Below are positions 41,750-49,621 of a DNA stretch of 64,000 bases, piece after piece; position 1 is the stretch's first letter; each line of letters begins with the position of its first letter. Source of the DNA: Candidatus Bathyarchaeota archaeon (GTDB taxonomy: Archaea; Thermoproteota; Bathyarchaeia; TCS64); contig CP070784.1 of the NCBI GenBank assembly GCA_020346605.1, positions 812,881 through 876,880 of the forward strand. Direction: 5' to 3'. The position numbers and the translations under genes are program-made. The notes beneath the pieces are model-generated. The model was not told where the DNA came from. It made no database searches and worked only from the letters and a program-made list of their open reading frames with translations.

Positions 41750-41756
41750 CGCGCGC
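41750..41756. repeat. Short CGCGCGC tract in intergenic sequence
   Basis: Lies just upstream of the radical SAM promoter (GGTATTATTAC). On the other side is non-coding sequence downstream of DUF4760-like copy 4. No gene fragment is recognised here. Confidence 0.5.
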
Positions 41757-41851
41757 ACTTTCTTGAGTGTTAACTGAATAATCATCTTAGATTCGGAGTG
41801 GAGACAGGTGGAAGTTAAGAAAAGAGCATGGAGTTGTTTGTCCACAACATT

Positions 41852-42412
41852 TCATGGATCTTGGACAGGATAACTTCCGTATCCTTTTGGGATTTCTGTA
41901 GAGATACCGATCTCGTCCCTGTACCGCTCAATCTCTCCAGCGAGATACTCGAACCAGATACAAAAATCAGGAAGGTTGTAGATTTCCCTCTGTTTCAATA
42001 TTACTGATTTGAACTTGTCCCACATCCAAAGCGTGAACTGGGCGGTTATGGCATTCACCGTTTTAACGTCGATGACTCCTTCGTGGAGTAGCCAACCAAT
42101 TCGATTGTAGAAATACCAGATGGGATACCTCTTACCAAAGTTCTCGATATTTCTATCCGAGCCGTACTTTCTCTCGAAGTCGTCATAGTCCTCCCAATCC
42201 ATCTTGTAGAGCTCCATCATTTGTATCAATCTCTTCTCTTGATGTAACTCATTAGTCAGCTCCATGAAGGCTTGTGTCCGCCGTGTTTCTAGCTGCATCT
42301 GCTGCGTCTTGTTTGCGTTTCTGAGTACGCTTGCATAGTAGGCTATCGAGGCTGCGATGCTCAGTCCTGCACAGATGATGGATAACGCCTGATAGTCAAC
42401 CATCAAACTCAC
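41852..42412 (-). CDS. DUF4760-like membrane-anchored protein, copy 4
   Basis: An intact 186-residue member. The N-terminal membrane helix is LSIICAGLSIAASIAYYASV, followed by the coiled coil LRNANKTQQMQLETRRTQAF, then YKMDWEDYDDFERKYGSDRN, WYFYNRIGWLLHEGVIDVKT and FCIWFEYLAGEIERY. It aligns along its whole length with broken copy 2, and is the reference for the residue lost to TAG there. The core is helical and acidic with no cysteine cluster or nucleotide motif. It lies between the radical SAM gene and an ICMT-like methyltransferase. Confidence 0.8.
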   Translation of the reverse strand: MSLMVDYQALSIICAGLSIAASIAYYASVLRNANKTQQMQLETRRTQAFMELTNELHQEKRLIQMMELYKMDWEDYDDFERKYGSDRNIENFGKRYPIWYFYNRIGWLLHEGVIDVKTVNAITAQFTLWMWDKFKSVILKQREIYNLPDFCIWFEYLAGEIERYRDEIGISTEIPKGYGSYPVQDP

Positions 42413-42537
42413 AGTCTAGGATTGGGGTGAAGTGAAGAAAAGTGTTGGGGAAGAGAGAAGGCCGTGAAACAGGTCGGAAATCTGCACTCTGGTCCCCCGA
42501 CCTTGCTCTTTTCTCCGTTAGACATGCGGAGATGTTC

Positions 42538-43065
42538 TTAGAAGACGTAAGGGATTAACTTCTTCGTCCTCTTCCTGTACTCCTCGTACTCATCCCCAAA
42601 CTCCTCCACCAGCATCTCCTCCTCGATGGGGATCCGGAACAGTAGGAACAGGTTGCCCAAGAGGACGATCGCGGAACCGTACGCGCTAGAGAGGACCAGG
42701 GCGACACCCAGGTTCCTAGCCATCTCCCCGAGGTAGAGGGGGTGGCGGATGTGCCTGTAGACCCCGTCGGTTACGAGCCTCTGGTCCTCCACGATCTGGA
42801 GGCGCGAGCTGCTCACCAGGCCGAAGCCCGCCTTCATCAGCGTCCTCCTGCTCGTGAGCCTCAGTACACCCCCGAAGACGAGCAGCGCGACGCCTGTCAC
42901 GGTCCAGGCGTTCAGCTGGAACCTGAGGCCTTGGAACTTCCAGAAGTCGTAAACCGCGACCACCCAGCCCGCCATTACGATGAGGAGGAAGGGCACGCTG
43001 GCCCAGTCCTCCTTGAGCCCCAGCTTCCTCGGTATCCTCTCGCCCATGCGATCTGCCCAGGGCAC
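42538..43065 (-). CDS. Isoprenylcysteine carboxyl methyltransferase-like protein
   Basis: Integral membrane methyltransferase of 175 residues (ICMT/PEMT type). Four to five hydrophobic segments precede the SAM-binding signature LVTDGVYRHIRHPLYLGEMA (about 100–119) and the end block RIPIEEEMLVEEFGDEYEEY followed by RKRTKKLIPYVF. These are the defining features of the family, including R-H-P-x-Y-x-G and the E-x-x-L-x-x-x-F-G-x-x-Y. The substrate is a lipid or isoprenoid-linked group. A shorter relative is encoded at 58968. Monocistronic. Confidence 0.93.
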   Translation of the reverse strand: MPWADRMGERIPRKLGLKEDWASVPFLLIVMAGWVVAVYDFWKFQGLRFQLNAWTVTGVALLVFGGVLRLTSRRTLMKAGFGLVSSSRLQIVEDQRLVTDGVYRHIRHPLYLGEMARNLGVALVLSSAYGSAIVLLGNLFLLFRIPIEEEMLVEEFGDEYEEYRKRTKKLIPYVF

Positions 43066-43192
43066 CCTCCTTCAGGACCAGTTATAAGTCCTTGTACAGC
43101 GCACTGCTGGGAAGACATTAATCATCATGAATTACACGAAAATTATTGATGCGCTCGCCCCTCTCCCTTGGAGAAGGGGTTCTTTACCAGTA

Positions 43193-43517
43193 TCAAATAT
43201 CCTCCCAAGTATGTATGAAGTCGCAGCAGTCATCTCCCCTCACCAGCGTCTTGGTGCGCCTCATCTTCAGTTTGGGGTTCATCGCCTGGACCAGGGCGAA
43301 GTCGGGCTTGCAGTTCCAAAGGTAGCCGATGTCCGCGACTCCCATCTCAGACCACGTCTCCGCCCAGAGGCACCGATTCCTCCCCGACGGCTCTGTGGAT
43401 GCCCTCAACAGTCATAAGGGTGGCGGCTTTCTCGATGATCAAGTGAGGCCTCTCCCTACCGATGGCCCTCTCCAACTCCCTAACGAGGTCGACGATGCCC
43501 TGATGCGGGAGGGGCAT
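43193..43517 (-). pseudogene. ATC-hydrolase-like pseudogene with one frameshift
   Basis: The first part reads MPLPHQGIVDLVRELERAIG, HLIIEKAATLMTVEGIHRAV, GEES from ATG 43517. A different frame then continues WAETWSEMGVADIGYLWNCK, PDFALVQAMNPKLKMRRTKT and LVRGDDCCDFIHTWEDI to TGA at 43193. The second part has the landmark block of L-2-amino-thiazoline-4-carboxylic acid hydrolases (C-x-x-D-F … NP-K-L … T-L-x-x-GDD-x-C-D-F). One frameshift near 43400 joins them into about 108 residues. It could be a real pseudogene or a single-base sequence error. Confidence 0.7.
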
Positions 43518-43877
43518 AGGGGACTTTTAGAGCTATCTGAATGTGACACCTGCCTTCTCTTCCCATCTGTCTGGAACATCGGAAGACATGGTTTAGGACA
43601 GCTCCATGAAAATTTTATTATTCGCACAAAGGTGGGAGAGGCGTAGTCCACGCGCGGCCACGAAGTGCTGGGACCATAGAGGGGGTAGGGTAGAACGATC
43701 TGAGCTGATCCCGCCCTCCGATCAAGGAAAGGACGATGAAAACTCAGCCGATGGGGAACTATTCCTCACCGAAACGTGCTCATGAGCAACATATTCCGGG
43801 GAAAACGCTAATCGCGGGCTAGTGCTGCCCCCCAGCAATATTTAATAGACCCTAACCCACAGGCATGGTGGAAAACC
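43518..43877. promoter_or_regulatory. Non-coding region with promoter of the rpl10e cluster
   Basis: No gene is supported on either strand. ATATTTAATA at 43838–43847 is a TATA-like box that would start transcription about 10 nt before the L10e gene, giving a nearly leaderless mRNA for the large informational cluster. CGCGCG occurs at 43651. Confidence 0.5.
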
Positions 43878-44375
43878 ATGAAGGCCCGCAACTTCAGGGA
43901 GATCAAGGGGATGCCCTACACCCGCAGAAAGTACATGGGCGGCATCCCTGGCTCCAAGATCGTCAAGTTCACCATGGGCAACCCCAGCGCCGACTTCGGG
44001 CTCACCCTAGAGCTCGTCAACCTCAAGGACGGCCAGATCCGACACAACGCCCTCGAATCCGCACGCATCGCCGCCAACAGGGTCCTCGAGGGAGCCCTCG
44101 GCAGGGATAACTTCTTCCTCAAGATCATACCCTACCCCCACAGGGTCCTCCGTGAGCACAAGCGCATCAACGTCGCCCAGGCAGACAGGTTCCAGGAGGG
44201 GATGAAGAAGGCCTACGGCAAGCCCGTCGGCATCGCCGCGGCCGTGAAGCGGGGAGCCCCAATCCTCATAGCCAAGGTGAACGAGGCCGACGTGGAGACA
44301 GCCAAGATGGCCCTCAAGAGGGCGTCGGACAAGTTCCCCGTCCCCTGCAGGATCTTCATCAAGAGGAACAACTGA
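43878..44375 (+). CDS. rpl10e: 50S ribosomal protein L10e (uL16)
   Basis: Large-subunit protein of 165 residues near the peptidyl-transferase centre. It begins MKARNFREIKGMPYTRRKYM and contains GIPGSKIVKFTMGN, IIPYPHRVLREHKRINVAQA, DRFQEGMKKAYGKPVGIAAA, and ends in KFPVPCRIFIKR. All are standard for archaeal L10e. First gene of the cluster, with a TATA-like box 31–40 nt upstream of the start. Confidence 0.98.
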   Translation: MKARNFREIKGMPYTRRKYMGGIPGSKIVKFTMGNPSADFGLTLELVNLKDGQIRHNALESARIAANRVLEGALGRDNFFLKIIPYPHRVLREHKRINVAQADRFQEGMKKAYGKPVGIAAAVKRGAPILIAKVNEADVETAKMALKRASDKFPVPCRIFIKRNN

Positions 44376-44481
44376 CCCCACCAATCAGTTCTACGGCCCC
44401 GAAGGCGAAAACAGGACCAGAGGGCACCCTACACCCGCCAAAGGATAAAAACAGGGAGCCCACAGCCCTCATAGAGACCCC

Positions 44482-45480
44482 ATGTACAAGATGGAAACCG
44501 AGAGGGTCACCCAAGAGATCAGGCGCAGAGGCGCGAAGAGGGTACTGGTCCAGCTCCCAGACGGCCTCCGCCCCGCCGCCTTGACCCTCGCCGAGACACT
44601 GAAGGAAACGACGGGAGCCGAGATCATCCTCAGCGGAGACTCCTGCTACGGCGCCTGCGACCTCTCCCTCAACCAGGCCGACGCCATCGGAGCCGACCTC
44701 ATAATACACTACGGCCACAGCCCCATGATGAAGACCGAGATCCCAGTCGTCTACGTCGAGGCTCACATCGACTTCCCCGTGAAGCCCCTTGTCGACGAAC
44801 TCCTCCCCCACATCGAGGGATGGAGCACCGTGGGCCTAACCGCCACAGTCCAGCACGCCCACAAACTCGCCGAAGTCGCAGAAGCCCTGGAAAGCACAGG
44901 GCGCAGGTGCCTCACCGGGAAAGGCAGAGGCAGCACACCGCACGACGGCCAGATCCTCGGCTGCGACTACGCTTCTGCTGCAACAATCGCCGACGACATC
45001 GACGGCTACGTGTACATCGGAGCCGGCAGGTTCCACCCTCTCGGCCTCGGCATCTCCACAGGCAAGCCTATCGCCATGGCGAACCCCTACCTGATGACAG
45101 CAGACAGACTGAACGACAAAGATGTTATGCGACTCGCCATGAAGAGGATGGCAGCGATAACGGCGGCCAAGGAGGCCAGCAGATACGGGGTAATCGTCAG
45201 CCTGAAGCCTGGCCAGTACCGGCTGGAGGCCGCACGGGCGCTGGTAAGCCGGTTAGAGAAGATGGGGAAGCGGGCGACCGTGATCTGCCTCGACGAGGCG
45301 GGTACCATAAGCCTGGGCAACTTCACCGAGGCGGAGGCCTTCATAGACACCGCCTGCCCCAGGATCGCCGTCGACGGCGTCGCCGACATCTCCAAACCTA
45401 TCCTGACCACGGTCGAGACCCAGGTCATGCTCGGGGACAGGAAGTGGGAGGACGTCTGGGGCAGCTCCTACTTAGACTGA
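44482..45480 (+). CDS. dph2: Diphthamide synthesis radical enzyme Dph2
   Basis: Fe–S enzyme of 332 residues that transfers the 3-amino-3-carboxypropyl group of SAM to a histidine of elongation factor 2, the first step of diphthamide formation. The three dispersed cysteines that hold the cluster are visible: SGDSCYGACDLSLNQADAIG (about 52–71), LTGKGRGSTPHDGQILGCDY (about 149–168) and FIDTACPRIAVDG near residue 294. LIIHYGHSPM and VYIGAGRFHPLGL are also characteristic. It lies 106 bp after rpl10e, in an archaeal context commonly seen. Confidence 0.95.
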   Translation: MYKMETERVTQEIRRRGAKRVLVQLPDGLRPAALTLAETLKETTGAEIILSGDSCYGACDLSLNQADAIGADLIIHYGHSPMMKTEIPVVYVEAHIDFPVKPLVDELLPHIEGWSTVGLTATVQHAHKLAEVAEALESTGRRCLTGKGRGSTPHDGQILGCDYASAATIADDIDGYVYIGAGRFHPLGLGISTGKPIAMANPYLMTADRLNDKDVMRLAMKRMAAITAAKEASRYGVIVSLKPGQYRLEAARALVSRLEKMGKRATVICLDEAGTISLGNFTEAEAFIDTACPRIAVDGVADISKPILTTVETQVMLGDRKWEDVWGSSYLD

Positions 45481-45588
45481 CCCGTACATCACAGGGTTTA
45501 TAATTGAGAGTAACAATAAGGAGCCGTGCCCCAGAGACCTGAAAAAAACCACACAGACGGTCTCACCGGTGCAAGAGATGTCTAAACG

Positions 45589-46164
45589 ATGTCAAAGGAT
45601 GCCATGAAGGACAGGGACGTCCTCCCGGGAGACGACCTCGCAGTCATGGAGGTGTTCGAGGATGGCCCTGGGACGTACCAGCAAGCCGGCCTCGTTAGGT
45701 CCGAGGAACTGGGGAAAGCCCACTATAACCTCGAGAATAGGCGCGTCGAGGTGGAGAAGAAGACCAGAGAACTGGTCCTCCCCGAGGAGGGGCTCGACGT
45801 CGTGGCCGAGGCCGGCTCGGTGATGAGGAGGGACGGTCGGGTCGACATCTTCATGATCGACGGCAAGAGGGTCTACGTGCCCTACACTGGAGTGATCCAC
45901 TTATCCGACGCCGGGTCGGGCTTCGCAAGGGACATGGGGATGGCCCTCAGGAACGGAGACATCGTGAAGGCCAAGATTATAAACGTGAAGAACAGGATGG
46001 TCCAGCTCTCCATCAGGGGCCCGGAGTATGGTGTCGTCTACGCCTATTGCTCGCGATGTGGGACCCTGCTGGAGCTGAGCCAGGGACGCCTGCACTGCCC
46101 CAATTGCGACCGCGCTGAGCGAAGGAAGATCGCCAAGACCTACGGCACGGAGGAGCTGACATGA
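45589..46164 (+). CDS. csl4: Exosome subunit Csl4
   Basis: RNA-binding cap subunit of the archaeal exosome, 191 residues. The N-terminal domain (15–70) has VLPGDDLAVMEVFEDGPGTY. An S1 domain (about 75–145) follows, with YVPYTGVIHLSDAG, MALRNGDIVKAKIINVKNRM. The C-terminal zinc ribbon is CSRCGTLLELSQGRLHCPNC (155–174). The last codons overlap rpoL by 4 bp (ATGA), which suggests coupled translation. ATG 45589 is used; ATG 45601 is an alternative. Confidence 0.96.
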   Translation: MSKDAMKDRDVLPGDDLAVMEVFEDGPGTYQQAGLVRSEELGKAHYNLENRRVEVEKKTRELVLPEEGLDVVAEAGSVMRRDGRVDIFMIDGKRVYVPYTGVIHLSDAGSGFARDMGMALRNGDIVKAKIINVKNRMVQLSIRGPEYGVVYAYCSRCGTLLELSQGRLHCPNCDRAERRKIAKTYGTEELT

Positions 46165-46445
46165 AGCTCAAGATACTAAGTGAGGACAAGAACAGCATCG
46201 AGATCATGGTCGGCGGCGAGGGTCACACACTGCTAAACCTCCTCCAGAGCTCCCTACTCTCCTACAAAAGCGTGAGCCTGGCAGGATACGCCAAGCCCCA
46301 CCCCCTAATGGACCACGCGGTCCTGTACCTGACCACGAAGAGGAACAGGGACCAGAAGAAGGTCCTCATAGACGCCACAGGGAACGCCAAGAAGAGGATG
46401 GAAGAGTTCCTCACCAAGTTCAACGACCAGGTAGCGAATTCCTAG
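46161..46445 (+). CDS. rpoL: DNA-directed RNA polymerase subunit L (Rpo11)
   Basis: RNA polymerase assembly subunit of 94 residues that pairs with RpoD. The core reads IEIMVGGEGHTLLNLLQSSL, VSLAGYAKPHPLMDHAVLYL, matching the alpha-N-like fold with the conserved G-E-x-H-T-x-x-N and H-P-L. Expected length. It overlaps csl4 by 4 bp. Confidence 0.96.
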   Translation: MKLKILSEDKNSIEIMVGGEGHTLLNLLQSSLLSYKSVSLAGYAKPHPLMDHAVLYLTTKRNRDQKKVLIDATGNAKKRMEEFLTKFNDQVANS

Positions 46446-46487
46446 CAGACAGGCTCCACAGCCTCAGCCTGGGACGGCGAGATAAGG

Positions 46488-46985
46488 ATGAGGTCCTACG
46501 TCATAAGGCAGGTCAAGGAGGAGATCCGCGTCCTGGGCGTCGCTGCCAAGAAGGACGAAGACTCTAAAGGATACCACATCGTGGGAGCCGTATTCAGGGG
46601 TAGGCTGTACCTGGACGGTGTCATGGCTACCGGGGCCCGGGGGGCGGACGTCACAGAGGAGACCGTCGAGATGATTACGGCCTCACCCCATCACCTCCAG
46701 ATCAGAGTGATACTGATCTACGCGGGACTCTTAGACGGATCCACCATCGACCCCATCGCCCTCTCCGAGGCCACATCCAGACCCATAATCGCCATCGGAC
46801 ACGCGCAGGAAGCGACGAATGGGGTATCCACGGAAAAATTCCATTTGGTGGTAGACGACACGGTGATCCCTGTGCTCTCAGTGGGTCTGAAGGAGCGTGT
46901 GGCCAGGCAGGTGCTCGGAAAGGCTACGAGAAATGCCGTCCTCCCCGAGGCGCTGAGGGTCGCAGGGCTCATCGTTTCAGGGTGA
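46488..46985 (+). CDS. DUF99 family protein
   Basis: Archaeal DUF99 protein of 165 residues. The start RSYVIRQVKEEIRVLGVAAK and the blocks GAVFRGRLYLDGVMATGARG, IRVILIYAGLLDGSTIDPIA and LSEATSRPIIAIGHAQEATN are characteristic. The fold is related to endonuclease V-like proteins; no activity is established. Its place between rpoL and tfs in an informational cluster suggests a role in nucleic-acid metabolism. Confidence 0.9.
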   Translation: MRSYVIRQVKEEIRVLGVAAKKDEDSKGYHIVGAVFRGRLYLDGVMATGARGADVTEETVEMITASPHHLQIRVILIYAGLLDGSTIDPIALSEATSRPIIAIGHAQEATNGVSTEKFHLVVDDTVIPVLSVGLKERVARQVLGKATRNAVLPEALRVAGLIVSG

Positions 46986-47058
46986 TCTGAATCTTTTAGA
47001 CATAATATTTAAAAGGAGTCTCTCAGCCTAAGAGAGAACTGCGGGAGGGCTATCAAGG

Positions 47059-47379
47059 GTGAAATTCTGCACCAACTGCGGAACTGTCCTTAAACTAGAC
47101 CCAGAGAAGAAGCTACTAACCTGCTCTAAGTGCGGGACCGAGGAGCCCGCAGAGGACGACATAGTGATGACTCGCAACAAGGAAGAGCAGGACAAAATCG
47201 TGGTCCTTGGCAAGAAGGAGAGGAACCTCAGGACGACCCCCCAGACCAAGGCCAAGTGCCCCAAGTGCGGCAACACCATGGCCTACTGGTGGATGGTCCA
47301 GACCCGGGGCATCGACGAGAGCGCCACCCAGTTCTTCAGATGCACGAAGTGCGCCCACACCTGGCGCGACTACGGCTAA
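47059..47379 (+). CDS. tfs: Transcription factor S (TFIIS-like)
   Basis: RNA-cleavage factor for arrested RNA polymerase, 106 residues, starting at GTG. The N-terminal zinc ribbon is FCTNCGTVLKLDPEKKLLTC-SKCG, and the C-terminal one CPKCGNTMAYWWMVQTRGID … CTKCAHTWRDYG. The acidic pair Asp-Glu at the tip (RGIDESATQFF) needed for transcript cleavage is present, so this is the active TFS1 type rather than an inhibitory paralogue. It follows DUF99 and precedes pcn. Confidence 0.97.
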   Translation: MKFCTNCGTVLKLDPEKKLLTCSKCGTEEPAEDDIVMTRNKEEQDKIVVLGKKERNLRTTPQTKAKCPKCGNTMAYWWMVQTRGIDESATQFFRCTKCAHTWRDYG

Positions 47380-47448
47380 CGATCACCTTTTTTAAACATC
47401 CACTCAATATGGTAGCAGCATCATCAAGACATTCAGGGAGGACGAGAA

Positions 47449-48201
47449 TTGTTCGAAGTAGAGATATCCAACATCGACCCCTTTAGAAACCTCGTGAAGG
47501 CTCTGTCGGTAATCGTCGAGGAGGGCACCTTCAACATGAACGAGGCACAGGTGAAGCTTCTCGCCATGGACCCCAGCCACGTCGCCATGGTCGACTTCGA
47601 GCTCCCCACGGAGTTCTTCGACAAGTATACCTGCGAGGGGGAGCCAAAGCTCACAGTGAATATCGGTGAGTTCCTCAAGTTCCTGGACAGGGTCGACAGG
47701 GACGAGAAGGTGAACATAAAGCTCGACGAGGAGCAGGCCAGGCTCGTCATAAGGTGCAAACGGGGAGGCCACACGAGACGCTTCATGATGCCAATCCTAG
47801 AGCCCCTGAACGAGGAGGTCCCCCAGCCCAAGATATTCTTCAAGGCGTCGACGCGCATCCTCACCCAGAGCCTGCGCAGGGCCCTCAGGGACGCCACCCT
47901 CGTCAGCGAGCACGTCAAGATGGAGGTCGCCGACGACGCTTTTAACATCAGCGCCACGGGGGACATGGGCAGCGCCCTCAGCGAATGGCAGAAGGACTCC
48001 GACGAGCTCCTGGAGGTCAAGGCGGAGGAGAACTCCAACGCCAACTTCACGCTGAGCTACCTCAACGACATAGTGAACGCGGTCCAGGCCTCCAGCGAGG
48101 TGGCGACACTGGAGCTCTCAACGGACATGCCCATCAAGATGGACTTCGAGCTCCCTCAGGGAAAGCTGATCTACTATCTCGCACCTATGATCGGAGTCTA
48201 A
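47449..48201 (+). CDS. pcn: DNA polymerase sliding clamp (PCNA)
   Basis: Ring-forming processivity factor of 250 residues, starting at TTG after GGGAGGACGAGAA. It has the two-domain clamp fold: LVKALSVIVEEGTFNMNEAQ, VKLLAMDPSHVAMVDFELPT in the first, and the interdomain loop ILEPLNEEVPQPKIFFKAST, then ISATGDMGSALSEWQKDSDE. The C-terminus YYLAPMIGV matches the partner-binding tail. A single clamp gene is seen in this window; whether it forms a homotrimer cannot be told. Confidence 0.97.
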   Translation: MFEVEISNIDPFRNLVKALSVIVEEGTFNMNEAQVKLLAMDPSHVAMVDFELPTEFFDKYTCEGEPKLTVNIGEFLKFLDRVDRDEKVNIKLDEEQARLVIRCKRGGHTRRFMMPILEPLNEEVPQPKIFFKASTRILTQSLRRALRDATLVSEHVKMEVADDAFNISATGDMGSALSEWQKDSDELLEVKAEENSNANFTLSYLNDIVNAVQASSEVATLELSTDMPIKMDFELPQGKLIYYLAPMIGV

Positions 48202-48301
48202 GCGCCCTAGCTTCTTAACATCTAACACCCCATCGGATGCCCTCTTTTTATGGCTTACGCCCGAAGTAAAGGATATTATATCCAATCGTAGAGCCATTGA
48301 A

Positions 48302-49396
48302 TTGGGACTGTCCTGGATGATCTCGGAGAGGGAAGCCGCCAAGTACCCGTTCCTCAAGGAGGCGGTCGCGCTCGTGGAGGTGTTAAACCTGACCCTCGAC
48401 GATCTATCAGACCCCTCCCACGAGAAGGTCCTCGACAGGGCCGAGCGGCGTGTCTCCCAGGCTATCCTGAACGGGAAGACCGAAACCGATCTGGGTGACT
48501 CAATCACGGAGCTTCTTTCTTTTCCCGTGGCCAACATGTTCGTAAACGTCATGGCCGAAGACTTTTTGGACAGGAGGTACGCCCTCTCGGAGGCGGTCAG
48601 GACTAATGCGCTCTTGGAGGATGAGAGCGAAGACCGCATCGCCAAAATGGCACGCAACGAGTTCGATTGGAACCTGAGACTCGTCAGGGAGCGCCTCGAC
48701 GGTAAGCTGTACAGGTTCGAGCTCCGTTTCGGCGACTACCTGAGGAACGCCGCATCCTTCCGTGAGCCCAAGTGGAAGCTGGTGAACAGGCTCATGAGGG
48801 AAGGGTACGTTCTACTGACGAAGCCCGAGGCCGCGCGCCTGCTCCAGGAGGAGGTGCAGAGGAGGGTGTACGGCTTCGTCTCGAAGCACACCCGATTGAA
48901 CCTCCCCGAGCCACTGAGGAATAAGGTGGACAGCCTCGGGAAGCTCCTCGACGAGAACCGGTCCAGACTGACCGGAGGCGACATGCCGGCGGAGGTCAGG
49001 ATGGATGCGATCCCCCCGTGCATCCAGCACGCATTCGAGGGCCTCATGGCCGGCAAGAGGCTGAGCCACATGGAACGCTTCGCCCTGACGTCCTTCCTGA
49101 TCCACGCCGGAATGGAGATAGACGACATCGTCATGCTATTCGTCTCCGTCACCGACTTCGACGAGAGCTTCACCCGCTACCAGATAGAGCACATCGCCGG
49201 CCTGCGGGGCAGCAGGACCCGATACACGCCCCCCACCTGCGCCACCCTGAGGACGCATGGTGTCTGCTACAACCCAGACGGACGCTGCCAGCGCGTGAAG
49301 CATCCCCTCAGCTACTACAGGTTCAAGGTCAGGGACTTTCAGCAGGATGAAGAAGATAAGCAAGTAGAACCCTCAAATACCAATACGGAGCATTAA
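48302..49396 (+). CDS. priL: DNA primase large subunit PriL
   Basis: Regulatory subunit of archaeal primase, 364 residues starting at TTG. The N-terminal half is helical (KYPFLKEAVALVEVLNLTLD). The C-terminal Fe–S domain has four cysteines: PPCIQHAFEGLMAGKRLSHM, PPTCATLRTHGVCYNPDGRC, so a [4Fe-4S] cluster is expected. ERFALTSFLIHAGMEIDDIV lies between them, as usual. priS follows after a small cysteine protein; together they start replication primers. Confidence 0.95.
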   Translation: MGLSWMISEREAAKYPFLKEAVALVEVLNLTLDDLSDPSHEKVLDRAERRVSQAILNGKTETDLGDSITELLSFPVANMFVNVMAEDFLDRRYALSEAVRTNALLEDESEDRIAKMARNEFDWNLRLVRERLDGKLYRFELRFGDYLRNAASFREPKWKLVNRLMREGYVLLTKPEAARLLQEEVQRRVYGFVSKHTRLNLPEPLRNKVDSLGKLLDENRSRLTGGDMPAEVRMDAIPPCIQHAFEGLMAGKRLSHMERFALTSFLIHAGMEIDDIVMLFVSVTDFDESFTRYQIEHIAGLRGSRTRYTPPTCATLRTHGVCYNPDGRCQRVKHPLSYYRFKVRDFQQDEEDKQVEPSNTNTEH

Positions 49397-49419
49397 ACCG
49401 GAGTCCGGTGGACGGAGAC

Positions 49420-49557
49420 ATGGGAAAAGGGGGATTAGAGGAGAAGGGGTACAGACCCAAGTACGGCCTCCACTTCTGCAGGTACTACCAGAACCTAGTC
49501 AAATTCAACCCTAGTCTCTGCGCGAAATGCCCCAACAACGGGCTGAAGGAACAGTAG
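49420..49557 (+). CDS. 45-residue CxxC protein between priL and priS
   Basis: A short gene between the primase subunits. ATG 49420 (or GTG 49408 in frame) to TAG. It starts MGKGGLEEKGYRPKYGLHFC and ends RYYQNLVKFNPSLCAKCPNN-GLKEQ, with three cysteines (C20, C34, C37), enough with His19 for a metal site. It has codon use like its neighbours and fits exactly in the gap, 24 bp after priL. Possibly a primase accessory or zinc peptide; function unknown. Confidence 0.6.
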   Translation: MGKGGLEEKGYRPKYGLHFCRYYQNLVKFNPSLCAKCPNNGLKEQ

Positions 49558-49621
49558 AACATCGGCCCCGGCTCCGAAACTTGTTTTTAATGGTTCACCA
49601 GACGTATTGAGTGAACATTAC

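Noticed and set aside
43134-43180. Hairpin CCCCTCTCC…GGAGAAGGGG as terminator
   Set aside because: The stem needs a bulge, the T-run is weak, and it lies beyond both neighbouring gene starts, so a terminator role is not supported.
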